A stretch of DNA of 64,000 nt, from contig NZ_MKKY01000070.1 of the NCBI RefSeq assembly GCF_002091955.1, forward strand, positions 119,047-183,046, read 5' to 3'. Shown here in pieces: positions 19,436 through 28,530 of the stretch. Below the pieces are notes generated by a model. That model did not search any database. It was not told the origin of the DNA and was given only the letters and a program-made list of their open reading frames with translations. Made by a program: the position numbers and the translations under genes. Within the stretch, counting starts at the first letter, position 1; each line of letters starts with the position of its first letter. The DNA is from Rhodococcus sp. 1168. GTDB lineage: Bacteria > Actinomycetota > Actinomycetes > Mycobacteriales > Mycobacteriaceae.

Positions 19436-21067
19436 TCACATCGCTTGGAAGTCGATCCCGCGGTCATCGCTTGCCGAAACCAGCGCGTGTGCTCCTGCCC
19501 GACGGCCCGAGAAGACACAGTCCGCGAGTGAGAGTCCGCTGACATACGAATTCGAACACAGTCCGACAGCAGTGCGGCCGGCAGCGAACAGTCCCGGAAT
19601 GACTACTCCGCGCGTATCTTTCACGCCTCCGGTGTGCTCATCGACGATGAGTCCACCGAGGGTGATCATCGGGCACGGATTCATCATCTTCGCGATCGTC
19701 GAGCCACCAGGAATGCCCGCGTCGAAGAGTGTGAACGGCGCCGCGAGGACGGGTCGTCGGAAGTCGTCGTGCTTGCCCATCGGATCTACGGTTCCCGACG
19801 CGATGGCCTCGTTGTGTCGGTCCACTGTCTCCCGCAGTCCTGTGGGGTCGAGACCGGCAGCGCGTGCCGCTTCTTCGATCGTATTTCCACGCCGGGCCGT
19901 GCGCATCAACCCGGCATTCTGGACTCGTTGGAACCACATCGCCTGCTTCGGCAGTTGCGCTTTGGCGTCCCGTACCAGGTCCGCATCGGCGAGCAACCAG
20001 CCACGACCGCCGCCCTTTTCTACGATGGCGTGACCGAGAGCTGCGCCGTAACGAGATTCGTCGACCATGCGCTCACCTGCCCGATCTACGAGTAGAGAGC
20101 CGAGGAACGGGACGGCGGGAACGATGAACCGCCAGGCCGAGATATTGGCCAGCTTCGCCGTCTCGGCGCCGACGTCGGTGGCCAAGCCGATGCCACTGCC
20201 GTCGTCGCCGGCCGTTCCGAGTGCAATTCCGCCGGTGTATTTCGATGCGTGCGTCTTCATCATCGTGCGGTTCGCGGCGAATCCACCTGCGCTGAGAATG
20301 ACCCCTCCACGCGCTTGGATGCGGACGAGACGGCCGTACTTTTTCTCGATCCGAGCGAGTCTGCGCTCGAGCAGGTACCGAAGCTGCGGGGCGTAGATGC
20401 CCGGCTTCGCGGAGAGTAGGCCGATCCTTTTGTGAGCCAGCCGGATTCGAGCGGGGGCATCCTTCAGCGTCCGACACTCGATGCCTACGACTCGGCCATC
20501 TTCGACGACGAGCGAAACCGCGCGAGTTTGCGGTATCAACTGCACACCCGCGTCCTGGGCGGATTTCGCCATCGGCCCGTACAACATCTTCCCCGAGGTG
20601 CCCTTGCCCTTGGCTCGATGTCCACGCGGTGCAGGCGTGGCCACCTCACGGAATTCTCCCGCAGCCTCACTGCCCGAGTAGTACAGGTAGTGACGATTGG
20701 TGGGATACGAAGTCTTGTAAGGACATAGCGACGCTTCGAACGGCACACCGTGATGGGAAAGCCACTCGATCATCTCAGGGCTCTGATCGCAGAACTTGCG
20801 CAGGGTGGCCGGACTGACGGCGTCGCCGACCTCCTTGGTCAGGTACGCGAACATCTGCTCGGGACTGTCCTCGACTCCGGCTTGCCCCTGAATGGACGTA
20901 CCACCGCCGGCGTAGACGACTCCCCCCGAGATCGTGCTGGCACCGCCCCCGGCGTACCGATCGAGTGCGATGACGGAACTGCCCGCGGCGACGGCCTCGA
21001 GCGCAGCCGCTGCCCCTGCCACACCGAACCCGACGACTACGACATCGGCGCGTAGATCCCAGCTCAC
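19436..21067 (-). CDS. KstD-like FAD-dependent dehydrogenase
   Basis: Flavoprotein of 543 residues with an N-terminal FAD fold (VVVVGFGVAGAAAALEA) and a second FAD/substrate part ending SNSYVSGLSLADCVFSGRRAG, as in fumarate reductase/3-ketosteroid dehydrogenase relatives. GTG at 21067 is preceded by AGGAGG at good spacing; the frame upstream to 21160 is leader. It lies back to back with kstD and is only distantly similar to it. It may be a second steroid dehydrogenase (for example a delta4-5-alpha type), but the substrate cannot be told. A weak KstR-like box precedes it. Confidence 0.8.
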   Translation of the reverse strand: MSWDLRADVVVVGFGVAGAAAALEAVAAGSSVIALDRYAGGGASTISGGVVYAGGGTSIQGQAGVEDSPEQMFAYLTKEVGDAVSPATLRKFCDQSPEMIEWLSHHGVPFEASLCPYKTSYPTNRHYLYYSGSEAAGEFREVATPAPRGHRAKGKGTSGKMLYGPMAKSAQDAGVQLIPQTRAVSLVVEDGRVVGIECRTLKDAPARIRLAHKRIGLLSAKPGIYAPQLRYLLERRLARIEKKYGRLVRIQARGGVILSAGGFAANRTMMKTHASKYTGGIALGTAGDDGSGIGLATDVGAETAKLANISAWRFIVPAVPFLGSLLVDRAGERMVDESRYGAALGHAIVEKGGGRGWLLADADLVRDAKAQLPKQAMWFQRVQNAGLMRTARRGNTIEEAARAAGLDPTGLRETVDRHNEAIASGTVDPMGKHDDFRRPVLAAPFTLFDAGIPGGSTIAKMMNPCPMITLGGLIVDEHTGGVKDTRGVVIPGLFAAGRTAVGLCSNSYVSGLSLADCVFSGRRAGAHALVSASDDRGIDFQAM

Positions 21068-21089
21068 TTGAAACCTCCTGAACACAAAC

Positions 21090-21103
21090 TGCAACGTGTT
21101 TTT
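21090..21103 (-). promoter_or_regulatory. Weak KstR-like box ahead of the flavoprotein gene
   Basis: TGCAACGTGTTTTT keeps the AACnnGTT core of the KstR site but lacks the final A. It lies 23 bp before the GTG at 21067. It may be a lower-affinity site or chance. Confidence 0.4.
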
Positions 21104-21167
21104 GTTCTCGAATCGATTTTCGTCAATTCTTCCTGGCAGAAAGCATGGACTGACACCCACATCATTC

Positions 21168-21181
21168 TATAACGTGTTCTA
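21168..21181 (+). promoter_or_regulatory. KstR operator overlapping the kstD promoter
   Basis: TATAACGTGTTCTA, identical to the kshA site, ends one base before the kstD ATG at 21183. TATAAC (21168-21173) fits a -10 hexamer 9 bases before the ATG. No room remains for a ribosome-binding site, so the message is probably leaderless. Confidence 0.9.
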
Positions 21182-21182
21182 C

Positions 21183-22850
21183 ATGAACAAGCAGGAATAC
21201 GACATCGTCGTGGTCGGTAGTGGCGCGGGCGGAATGACGGCTGCGCTCACCGCAGCACATCGGGGACTCAGCGTGGTCGTCATCGAGAAGGCAGCAAAGT
21301 TCGGCGGATCCACCGCCCGGTCGGGTGGCGGTGTGTGGGTCCCGAACAACGAAGTACTCGAACGCGACGGCGTCGACGACACCCCGGAGGCCGCGCGCGA
21401 CTACCTGCACGCGATCATCGGCGACGTCGTGTCGAAGGAACGCATCGACACCTATCTCGAGCGCGGGCCCGAGATGCTGAGCTTCGTGTTGAAGAACTCA
21501 CCGCTGAAAATGCAGTGGGTCCCGGGATACTCGGACTACTACCCGGAGGCGCCGGGCGGACGGGTCGGCGGACGATCGGTGGAACCCACTCCGTTCGACT
21601 CCACCTGCTTGGGCACCGAGATCGACAATCTCGAACCCGACTACGGCAAAGCTCCACTCAACGTGGTGATCACTCAAGCGGACTACCGGGCGATCAACCT
21701 TTTGCGACGCCACCCGAGCGGGCTGGCCCGTGTGATGCGCGTCGGTATGCGCTGGATGGGCGCCAAGCTCACCGGCAAGCATCTACTCGGCCGCGGCCAA
21801 GCACTGTCCGCCGGACTGCGTGCCGGCCTCCTCGACGCCAACGTGCCTGTGCTCCTCGAGACACCTATGACGGACTTCCACGTCGAGGACGGCCGTGTCG
21901 TCGGCGTCGTCGTGGCCGGTTCCGGCTCGGTCATCAGGGCCAAACTGGGCGTCGTGCTGGCGTCGGGCGGTTTCGAGCACAACGCGGAGATGCGTGAGAA
22001 GTACCAGCGTCAGCCGATTGGGACCGAATGGACGGTCGGCGCTGCGGCAAACACCGGCGACGGCATCACGGCAGGCCAAAAGCTGGGCGCGGCTGTAGAT
22101 CTCATGGACGACGCCTGGTGGGGGCCATCGATTCCACTGACCGGCGGCCCGTGGTTCTGTATCGCCGAGCGCACGCTGCCCGGCGGCATCATGGTCAACA
22201 CCGCAGGGAAGCGGTTCCTCAACGAGGCGGCACCTTACGTCGAGGCCGTGCACATGATGTACGGCGGCGAGTACGGCATCGGTGAGGGTCCCGGCGAGAA
22301 CATCCCGACGTGGATGATCATCGACCAGCGCTACCGCGATCGCTACATCTTCGCCGGGCTGACCCCGAAGAAGCGGTTCCCCTCTCGTTGGCTGGAGTCC
22401 GGTGTGGTGGTCAAAGCCGACACCGTTGCCGAACTGGCCGAGAAGACTGGTATGCCCGTCGAGCAGCTCACCGCAACCGTGGAGCGCTTCAACGGATTTG
22501 CACGCAGCGGAGTCGACGAGGACTTCCGTCGTGGCGACAGCGGCTACGACAAGTACTACGGAGACAAGACCAACAAGCCGAACCCGAGTCTCGGCGTGAT
22601 CGACAAGCCGCCCTACTACGCCGTGAAGATGGTGCCTGGCGATCTGGGCACCAAGGGTGGGCTCGTTACCGACGCCGACGCCCGGGTACTGCGCGAGGAC
22701 GGAAGCGTCATCGACGGCTTGTATGCAATCGGCAACGCCAGCGCGCCGGTGATGGGCCACACCTACGCGGGCCCTGGCGCAACCATCGGACCCGCGATGA
22801 CCTTCGGCTACCTGGCCGTTCTCGACATGGCGAGCAGGGCGTCACAGTGA
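21183..22850 (+). CDS. kstD: 3-ketosteroid delta1-dehydrogenase
   Basis: FAD enzyme of 555 residues: VVGSGAGGMTAALTA dinucleotide fold at the N-terminus, FGGSTARSGGGVW, and the C-terminal HTYAGPGATIG, whose Tyr and Gly (Y-x3-G) match the catalytic pair of known KstD enzymes. It inserts the C1-C2 double bond into 3-ketosteroids, which together with KshA opens ring B. The ATG at 21183 is one base after the KstR operator. Coupled by overlap to the following MaoC hydratase gene, as Rv3537-Rv3538. Confidence 0.94.
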   Translation: MNKQEYDIVVVGSGAGGMTAALTAAHRGLSVVVIEKAAKFGGSTARSGGGVWVPNNEVLERDGVDDTPEAARDYLHAIIGDVVSKERIDTYLERGPEMLSFVLKNSPLKMQWVPGYSDYYPEAPGGRVGGRSVEPTPFDSTCLGTEIDNLEPDYGKAPLNVVITQADYRAINLLRRHPSGLARVMRVGMRWMGAKLTGKHLLGRGQALSAGLRAGLLDANVPVLLETPMTDFHVEDGRVVGVVVAGSGSVIRAKLGVVLASGGFEHNAEMREKYQRQPIGTEWTVGAAANTGDGITAGQKLGAAVDLMDDAWWGPSIPLTGGPWFCIAERTLPGGIMVNTAGKRFLNEAAPYVEAVHMMYGGEYGIGEGPGENIPTWMIIDQRYRDRYIFAGLTPKKRFPSRWLESGVVVKADTVAELAEKTGMPVEQLTATVERFNGFARSGVDEDFRRGDSGYDKYYGDKTNKPNPSLGVIDKPPYYAVKMVPGDLGTKGGLVTDADARVLREDGSVIDGLYAIGNASAPVMGHTYAGPGATIGPAMTFGYLAVLDMASRASQ

Positions 22851-23707
22851 GCATCGATCCCGACCTCGCGATCGGTGCCGAGCTACCGGCGGAAGACTTT
22901 TCGTGGACTGCGAACGACGTGCAGACCTTCCACCTGGCGATCGGGGCCGGTGGGTCCCCCACCGACCCTCGCGAACTCCGCTACTTGGACGACGCGAAAC
23001 CGAAGGTACTCCCGACCTTCGCGACTGTGGCAGCCACCTTCCACGAGGTCGAAGCACCCCGGGTGCAGTTCCCCGGTGTCGACATCGACCTCGCCAAGGT
23101 GGTGCACGGTAGCCAGGGCGTGACCGTCTCCGGTCCCATTCCTGCTGCCGGACAGGCCCGGACGATCACTCGCATCACCGATATCTGGGACAAGGGCAGC
23201 GCCGCGGTCATCGTCCAGGAGAAGATCACGACCACGCTCGACGGCACCGAGTTGTGGCGGGCGCGGTCATCGATCTTCGCCCGCGGTGAAGGCGGCTTCG
23301 GTGGCGAGAGAGGACCGTCCAACAAGACCGTCCTACCCGAACGGGCACCGGACGCCGAAACTTCGATAGCGATTCTGCCGCAACAGGCACTGATGTACCG
23401 CATGTGCGGCGATCGCAATCCACTGCACTCCGATCCCGAGTTCGCCGCCGCTGCAGGGTTTCCCAACCCGATTCTGCACGGCCTGTGCACATACTCGATG
23501 GTGTGCAAGGCCGTCACGGACACGGTCCTCGACGGTGACACGGACGCAATCGGCAGTTTCGACGCCAGGTTCGCAGGCGTTGTCTACCCTGGCGAGACCT
23601 TGGCCTGCCGTATCTGGCTCGAAGGCGGTAGATATTTGATCAGCGTCACCGTTCCCGCACGAGAGGACGCGCCGGCCCTCGCCGATGTCGTATTGACAAC
23701 CCGCTAA
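22847..23707 (+). CDS. MaoC-family enoyl-CoA hydratase (Rv3538-like)
   Basis: Double hot-dog hydratase of 286 residues, the same length as Rv3538. The second half carries the R-hydratase motif YRMCGDRNPLHSDPEFA with catalytic Asp and His, followed by FPNPILHGLCTYSM. GTG at 22847 overlaps the kstD stop (GTGA). It is proposed to hydrate enoyl-CoA intermediates of the sterol side chain (ChsH3-type role in M. tuberculosis); the exact substrate is inferred from context. Confidence 0.88.
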   Translation: MSIDPDLAIGAELPAEDFSWTANDVQTFHLAIGAGGSPTDPRELRYLDDAKPKVLPTFATVAATFHEVEAPRVQFPGVDIDLAKVVHGSQGVTVSGPIPAAGQARTITRITDIWDKGSAAVIVQEKITTTLDGTELWRARSSIFARGEGGFGGERGPSNKTVLPERAPDAETSIAILPQQALMYRMCGDRNPLHSDPEFAAAAGFPNPILHGLCTYSMVCKAVTDTVLDGDTDAIGSFDARFAGVVYPGETLACRIWLEGGRYLISVTVPAREDAPALADVVLTTR

Positions 23708-23748
23708 CCCCTTTTTCGTAGCTTCGAGACGACGGAGTATCCAACACA

Positions 23749-25482
23749 ATGTCCGATTTGAATCGCCGACAGTTCATTGCCGCGGGCGCCGGTGCGCTCG
23801 CAGTGGCATCCGTGATGCGCGCCGCCCCTGCGGGCGCCGTGCCTTTCGGCAGCTCTGAGAGCACCATCCCTGCGCCCCCGAACTTTCCGTCGGGGATTCC
23901 GCTGTACCAGCAGCGCTATCAGAACTGGTCGAAGGAGATCATTCTCGACGCCATCTGGACGTGCTCACCGCTCACGCCGGACGATGTAGTCCGACTGGCG
24001 AATTGGGCCCACGAAAACTCCTATCGCATCAGGCCGCGTGGCGCGATGCATGGGTGGACGCCGTTGACGATCGTCAACGGTGAGAACCTCGACCGGGTCG
24101 TACTGGTCGACACCATGGTCCATCTGAACGGGATTGCGGTCGACCCCGCGGATTCGGATCGTCCCGCAACCGTGACCGCCGGCGCCGGCGCGACCCTGGA
24201 AGCGATCCTGCAACAACTCGAAAACAACGGTCTCGGCTGGGTCAGCGTGCCTGCACCGGGAGTACTGACCATCGCAGGGTCGCTGGCCGTCGATGCGCAC
24301 GGTGCTGCGATCCCGGCTGCCGGTGAAATTCCGGTACCCGGAACCACGTACGGCTCCTTGAGCAATCTGGTGACCGCACTGACTGCCGTCGTCTGGGACG
24401 GAAATGCCTACGCTCTGCGCTCCTTCGATCGATCCGACCCGGAGATCACCCCACTACTGACACATCTGGGTCGCGCTTTCCTGACCTCCGTCACGCTGAT
24501 GGCGGGCACCAATCCACGTATGCGCTGCCAGAGTTACACCGACATCGATTGGCGTGAGCTGTTCGGCGCAGCAGGGGCAACGGGACGTACGTTCGAAAGC
24601 TTCCTGCAACAGACAGGCCGCGTCGAGGCCATCTGGTATCCGTTCACCGAAAAGCCGTGGCTCAAGGTGTGGTCGATCTGCCCCGAAAAGCCTCTGACTG
24701 CACGCGAGGTGACCGGACCGTACAACTACATCTTCTCCGACAACCTGCCCGAAGTGGTTTCCGACCTGATCGGCCAATTGACGGCTGGAAACACCTTCAT
24801 CGCACCGGCTTTCGGTCAGGTCTTCTATGGGACGACGGTGGCAGGGTTGGCGGCAACTGCGTCGAACGACCTGTGGGGTTGGTCGAAGGACGTCCAGTTC
24901 TACATCAAGCCGAGCACTCTCCTGCTGACCGAAGGCGGCGGAGCGGTCATCACAAGCCGCGACAACGTCGCGCGAGTGGTCCACGACTTCACCGTCTGGT
25001 TCGAACAACGGGTGTCGCACTACCAGTCGATCGGCCAGTTTCCGATCAACGGTCCAGTGGAGATACGTTGCTGCGGCATGGACGCGGAGTCGGACCTACT
25101 CGTCGATTCTGCTGGGCCACCGACGATCTCGGCGATGCGTCCACGACCCGACCACCCAGAGTGGGACACTGCGATCTGGCTCAACGTGCTCGGCGTCCCC
25201 GGCACGCCGGGGATGTTCGCCTTCTATCGCGAGATGGAACAGTGGATGCGCTCGCATTACACCGGCGGCTGGGCGACATTCCGTCCCGAGTGGTCCAAGG
25301 GTTGGGCGTTCAGCACCGAACTTCCGTACAAGGACGCGAAGGTGATCGAGAACATCCTGCCCGATACCTACCGTGAGGGAGTGCCCGTAAGCGAGAACTG
25401 GGACACCGCTCGCGCCACGTACAACGATCTCGATCCACACCGGATCTACTCGAATTCGTTCATCGATCAACTTCTTCCCTGA
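23749..25482 (+). CDS. Class II cholesterol oxidase, Tat-exported, covalent FAD
   Basis: Protein of 577 residues close to Brevibacterium sterolicum BCO2 over its length (NWSKEI, SPLTPDDVVRLANWAHE, GPYNYIFSDNLPE, CCGMDAESD, RPDHPEWD). A Tat signal (NRRQFIAAGAG) begins at residue 5. H101 in RPRGAMHGW matches the His that binds FAD covalently in class II enzymes of the vanillyl-alcohol-oxidase fold. It oxidises and isomerises cholesterol to cholest-4-en-3-one with O2, outside the membrane. It sits 41 bp after the hydratase, probably in the KstR-driven kstD operon. Signal cleavage is expected near residue 31. Confidence 0.93.
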   Translation: MSDLNRRQFIAAGAGALAVASVMRAAPAGAVPFGSSESTIPAPPNFPSGIPLYQQRYQNWSKEIILDAIWTCSPLTPDDVVRLANWAHENSYRIRPRGAMHGWTPLTIVNGENLDRVVLVDTMVHLNGIAVDPADSDRPATVTAGAGATLEAILQQLENNGLGWVSVPAPGVLTIAGSLAVDAHGAAIPAAGEIPVPGTTYGSLSNLVTALTAVVWDGNAYALRSFDRSDPEITPLLTHLGRAFLTSVTLMAGTNPRMRCQSYTDIDWRELFGAAGATGRTFESFLQQTGRVEAIWYPFTEKPWLKVWSICPEKPLTAREVTGPYNYIFSDNLPEVVSDLIGQLTAGNTFIAPAFGQVFYGTTVAGLAATASNDLWGWSKDVQFYIKPSTLLLTEGGGAVITSRDNVARVVHDFTVWFEQRVSHYQSIGQFPINGPVEIRCCGMDAESDLLVDSAGPPTISAMRPRPDHPEWDTAIWLNVLGVPGTPGMFAFYREMEQWMRSHYTGGWATFRPEWSKGWAFSTELPYKDAKVIENILPDTYREGVPVSENWDTARATYNDLDPHRIYSNSFIDQLLP

Positions 25483-25492
25483 GTCGAACGTC

Positions 25493-25564
25493 TCACTGCT
25501 CCGGCTTCCCACATTCTGCGTTCGAAGTGATTCGAATCGTGAAATGTGGGAAGTTAGGCAGTGA
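25493..25564. repeat. Long interrupted inverted repeat after the cholesterol oxidase gene
   Basis: CTTCCCACATT (25505-25515) pairs with AATGTGGGAAG (25543-25553). Outside this, TCACTGC (25493-25499) pairs with GCAGTGA (25558-25564) across a short mismatch. The 27-base centre holds TTCGAA twice. There is no T-run. It could end the oxidase transcript or control the GGDEF/EAL gene. Confidence 0.6.
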
Positions 25565-25604
25565 TGAGAAACCGAAGACACGACGCAGCGGAAGGATCCA
25601 CCGG

Positions 25605-27896
25605 GTGAGATGGTGGTTGTATCCAGCTTTCGCAGCGTTGGGGTGCCTCGGATACTTTTTATGCCCGGCGGGTGATCTGTCCGATTCGTTGTTCATCGGA
25701 ATCGGTCTGTCTTCGGTGATTGCCATACTTGTCGGGATTCGGTTGAATCGGCCCGCTTCGCCCATCGCCTGGTGGTTGATTTGGTTCGGGACGGCACTAT
25801 GGGTGGTAGGTGACGTCGCATTCTTCTGGATCGCTCGCGTCAGCGAGGTCGTGTCGGCACCGTCGGCTGCCGATGTCGTGTATTTGCTCGGCTATCCAGT
25901 ATTCGCCGGCGGGTTCTACCTCCTGGTGCATCGGGGCTGGCGGCAAGGACAGCTCGGGCACGTGACCAACAGCGTCATCGTCATGATCGCGTTCGGTCTA
26001 CTGCTGTGGGTGTTCGGAACGCCTGTCGATGGTGTGGATGTGTCGACGAGCTCGGGCCTGACTGCGATCGCGTATCCGGCGATGGATGTGTTCTTGCTCG
26101 GCCTACTGGTTCATTTGATCGGCACTGTGCAATGGCAGGGTATGTCGTTCAGACTATTGACGGCGGCGGTTGTGCTGACGCTCATTACCGATGTCGTTGT
26201 CAACGTCAGCTCTCCCGAGTTGACGAGCACGACCCCGAACATCCCCGACGTCGGATTTCTCCTCTGTTACGTTCTGCTCGGAACCGCTGCGCTTCACCCG
26301 TCCATGAAATACCTGGCAGCACCGCGCGCGCTACCGGGCCCGTCGAGTAACCTCGCGGCCTCCTTCAGCACGCCCACCGCCATCGTTCTGACGCTGGCTG
26401 CCATCACACCGGGTGCAGTCATGGCGATTCTTCTCGGCCGCGGGACACCCGTCATCGAGTGGGGTTGGGGTGTCGTGCTGTGCGCGACGGCGCTTGTCAC
26501 CCTGGTGTTCGTCAGAGTTACCGAACTGCTGCGGCTACTGGGCCGACAGACGGACACCCTACGGTCGGCCGCCGAGACCGATCATTTGACCGGGACGCTC
26601 AATCGACGAGGTATGGAGGTGTGGATTCACGACCACGACGGACCACTCGCCTTGCTGTTGCTCGACGTCGATCGGTTCAAAGAAATCAACGACACTTTCG
26701 GACATTCCGTCGGCGACGACGTCCTCCGCGAAGTTGCCGACCGACTGGCCGACGCCGTCGGAAGCAATGGAGTACTCGCCCGACTCGGAGCAGACGAGTT
26801 CGCCGTGGCACTCGCCGTGGAAGAGACACATTCGCAGGCTGTGGCCGCGGCACACGGCATGCATGCGTCGCTGTGCCGCCCAATCAAGGTGGGAAGCGCG
26901 ACTCTTCTCGTGGAAGCCAGCATCGGTATCGCGCTGAGTGACCGGATCACCCCCCAGAGCGATGCCGCGCTGAGCATCGAACACTCCCGCTCCGACGACC
27001 TGGTCCACCGATCCAATCTGGCGATGCAAGCGGCCAAGATTCTCCAACCGCGCATTGCCAGCTACGACCCGTCGATGGCTCGCGACAGCAGCCGCCAATT
27101 ACATCTGCTCAGTGAGCTCACCACCGCGATCGATGCCCGCGAACTCGAGCTCTACTACCAACTTCAAGTAAATCTCGACTCGATGGAGGCCACCGGGGTC
27201 GAGGCGCTTCTCCGCTGGAATCACCCTGTCGAAGGCATCATCCAACCCGACCGGTTCCTTCCGATGGCCGAGCACACCGGACTGATCAGGCCGCTGGCCA
27301 ACTTCGTCCTGAGCGAGGCACTGGCCCATCGTAAGGAGTGGAGCGAGGCAGGGGTGGAGCTGAACGTCTCGATCAACATCTCCACACGCAATCTGCTCGA
27401 CAGCACTCTCGTCGAGCAGGTTCGACGCTCACTCGCCGCAAACGGAGCCGAGCCCGAGAATTTGACCATCGAGATTACCGAAACGTCGTCGATGGCTGAT
27501 CCACCTGTCGCCATCGAGTCACTGTTGGGCCTCCGCAGGCTCGGAGTCACCCTTGCTATCGACGACTACGGCACCGGTTACAGCGCACTCGCCTATCTGC
27601 AGCGGCTTCCCGTGCAGCAATTGAAGATCGACAAAACTTTCGTCAGTGACATGGCACGCGATCAGGCTCACGGCATCATCGTCAGATCCACGATCGATCT
27701 GGCCCGCACCCTCGGGCTGACCATCACGGCCGAGGGCGTAGAAGACGCCGCCACCCTGCTCGAGTTACGTAGGCTCTCCTGTACGACCGCTCAGGGATAC
27801 TTTGTGGGACGCCCCGTTCCTGCACATCGGATTCCCGATTCGGTCGCGGAGTCGAACGCCAAACTGAAGGAATATACGAAGACATATGAACGATGA
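25605..27896 (+). CDS. Membrane GGDEF-EAL protein, probable c-di-GMP phosphodiesterase
   Basis: About 763 residues: roughly eight membrane segments in the first 310, a GGDEF domain with DHLTGTLNRRG and DVDRFKEINDTFGHSVGDDVL, and an EAL domain from about residue 500. The GGDEF signature reads GADEF and no RxxD inhibitory site precedes it, so cyclase activity is doubtful. The EAL domain keeps EALLRW, NISTRNLLD, EITETSS, DDYGTGYSAL and KIDKTF, so c-di-GMP hydrolysis is likely. Start GTG 25605 was chosen for GGAAGGA ahead; GTG 25527 would lie in the inverted repeat. The 3' end overlaps bluB by 11 bp, which couples them. Confidence 0.85.
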   Translation: MRWWLYPAFAALGCLGYFLCPAGDLSDSLFIGIGLSSVIAILVGIRLNRPASPIAWWLIWFGTALWVVGDVAFFWIARVSEVVSAPSAADVVYLLGYPVFAGGFYLLVHRGWRQGQLGHVTNSVIVMIAFGLLLWVFGTPVDGVDVSTSSGLTAIAYPAMDVFLLGLLVHLIGTVQWQGMSFRLLTAAVVLTLITDVVVNVSSPELTSTTPNIPDVGFLLCYVLLGTAALHPSMKYLAAPRALPGPSSNLAASFSTPTAIVLTLAAITPGAVMAILLGRGTPVIEWGWGVVLCATALVTLVFVRVTELLRLLGRQTDTLRSAAETDHLTGTLNRRGMEVWIHDHDGPLALLLLDVDRFKEINDTFGHSVGDDVLREVADRLADAVGSNGVLARLGADEFAVALAVEETHSQAVAAAHGMHASLCRPIKVGSATLLVEASIGIALSDRITPQSDAALSIEHSRSDDLVHRSNLAMQAAKILQPRIASYDPSMARDSSRQLHLLSELTTAIDARELELYYQLQVNLDSMEATGVEALLRWNHPVEGIIQPDRFLPMAEHTGLIRPLANFVLSEALAHRKEWSEAGVELNVSINISTRNLLDSTLVEQVRRSLAANGAEPENLTIEITETSSMADPPVAIESLLGLRRLGVTLAIDDYGTGYSALAYLQRLPVQQLKIDKTFVSDMARDQAHGIIVRSTIDLARTLGLTITAEGVEDAATLLELRRLSCTTAQGYFVGRPVPAHRIPDSVAESNAKLKEYTKTYER

Positions 27897-28530
27897 CGAC
27901 AATCCGATGTCGGTGTACACGGCCATCTCGATGCGGCGTGACGTGCGAGCAGAGTTCGACGGCAGCTCCGTCGACGACGAGGTACTACAGCGCATCCTGA
28001 GCGCCGCACACAAGGCGCCGAGTGTCGGCAACACCCAACCGTGGGACTTCGTGGTCATCCAGAACCCCGACACGCTCGCCACCTTCGCCGCGCACGTGGC
28101 GCAGAAGCGACGCGCGTTCGCCGACTCGCTCCCGCCCGACCGCCAAGCTACCTTCGATCCCATTCGCATCGAAGGAATCGAAACGAGCGGCACCGGCGTC
28201 GTGGTCACCTATGACCCGACCCGCGGAGGAAAACATATTCTCGGACGCGCAAGCGTCGAGGACACCGGATTGTTCTCAGCCGTCCTTGCCATCCAGAACC
28301 TGTGGCTGGCTGCGATCTCGGAACGTATCGGAGTCGGGTGGGTGTCCTTCTACGAAGAGGACTACCTGAAGGAGTTGCTGAGTATCCCGGACCCGATCCG
28401 GCCGATCGCCTGGTTGTGTGTCGGCCCGGTCACCGAGTTCGCCGAGACTCCCGACCTGGAACGATTCGGATGGCGCCATCGACGCCCACTCGTAGAGGCA
28501 GTGCACTACGAGAAGTTCGGCGGCGCGTGA
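27886..28530 (+). CDS. bluB: 5,6-dimethylbenzimidazole synthase
   Basis: Nitroreductase-fold protein of 214 residues. RRDVRAEF near the N-terminus, AAHKAPSVGNTQPWDF, GVGWVSFYEEDYLKELLSIP and the closing W-R-RPL-VHYEKF are typical of BluB. It breaks down FMNH2 with O2 to give the lower ligand of vitamin B12. It overlaps the GGDEF-EAL gene upstream and the lipoprotein gene downstream. B12-dependent methylmalonyl-CoA mutase handles propionyl-CoA from sterol side chains, which may explain its place here; that link is inference. Confidence 0.9.
   Translation: MNDDDNPMSVYTAISMRRDVRAEFDGSSVDDEVLQRILSAAHKAPSVGNTQPWDFVVIQNPDTLATFAAHVAQKRRAFADSLPPDRQATFDPIRIEGIETSGTGVVVTYDPTRGGKHILGRASVEDTGLFSAVLAIQNLWLAAISERIGVGWVSFYEEDYLKELLSIPDPIRPIAWLCVGPVTEFAETPDLERFGWRHRRPLVEAVHYEKFGGA

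Noticed and set aside
27700..27886. Possible cobalamin riboswitch before bluB
   Set aside because: bluB starts inside the end of the GGDEF-EAL gene, so no leader exists, and no B12-box pattern was seen.
28302..28526. Longer N-terminus for the propeller lipoprotein
   Set aside because: The upstream frame lies within bluB and would bury the lipobox signal peptide; GTG at 28527 overlaps the bluB stop in the usual way.
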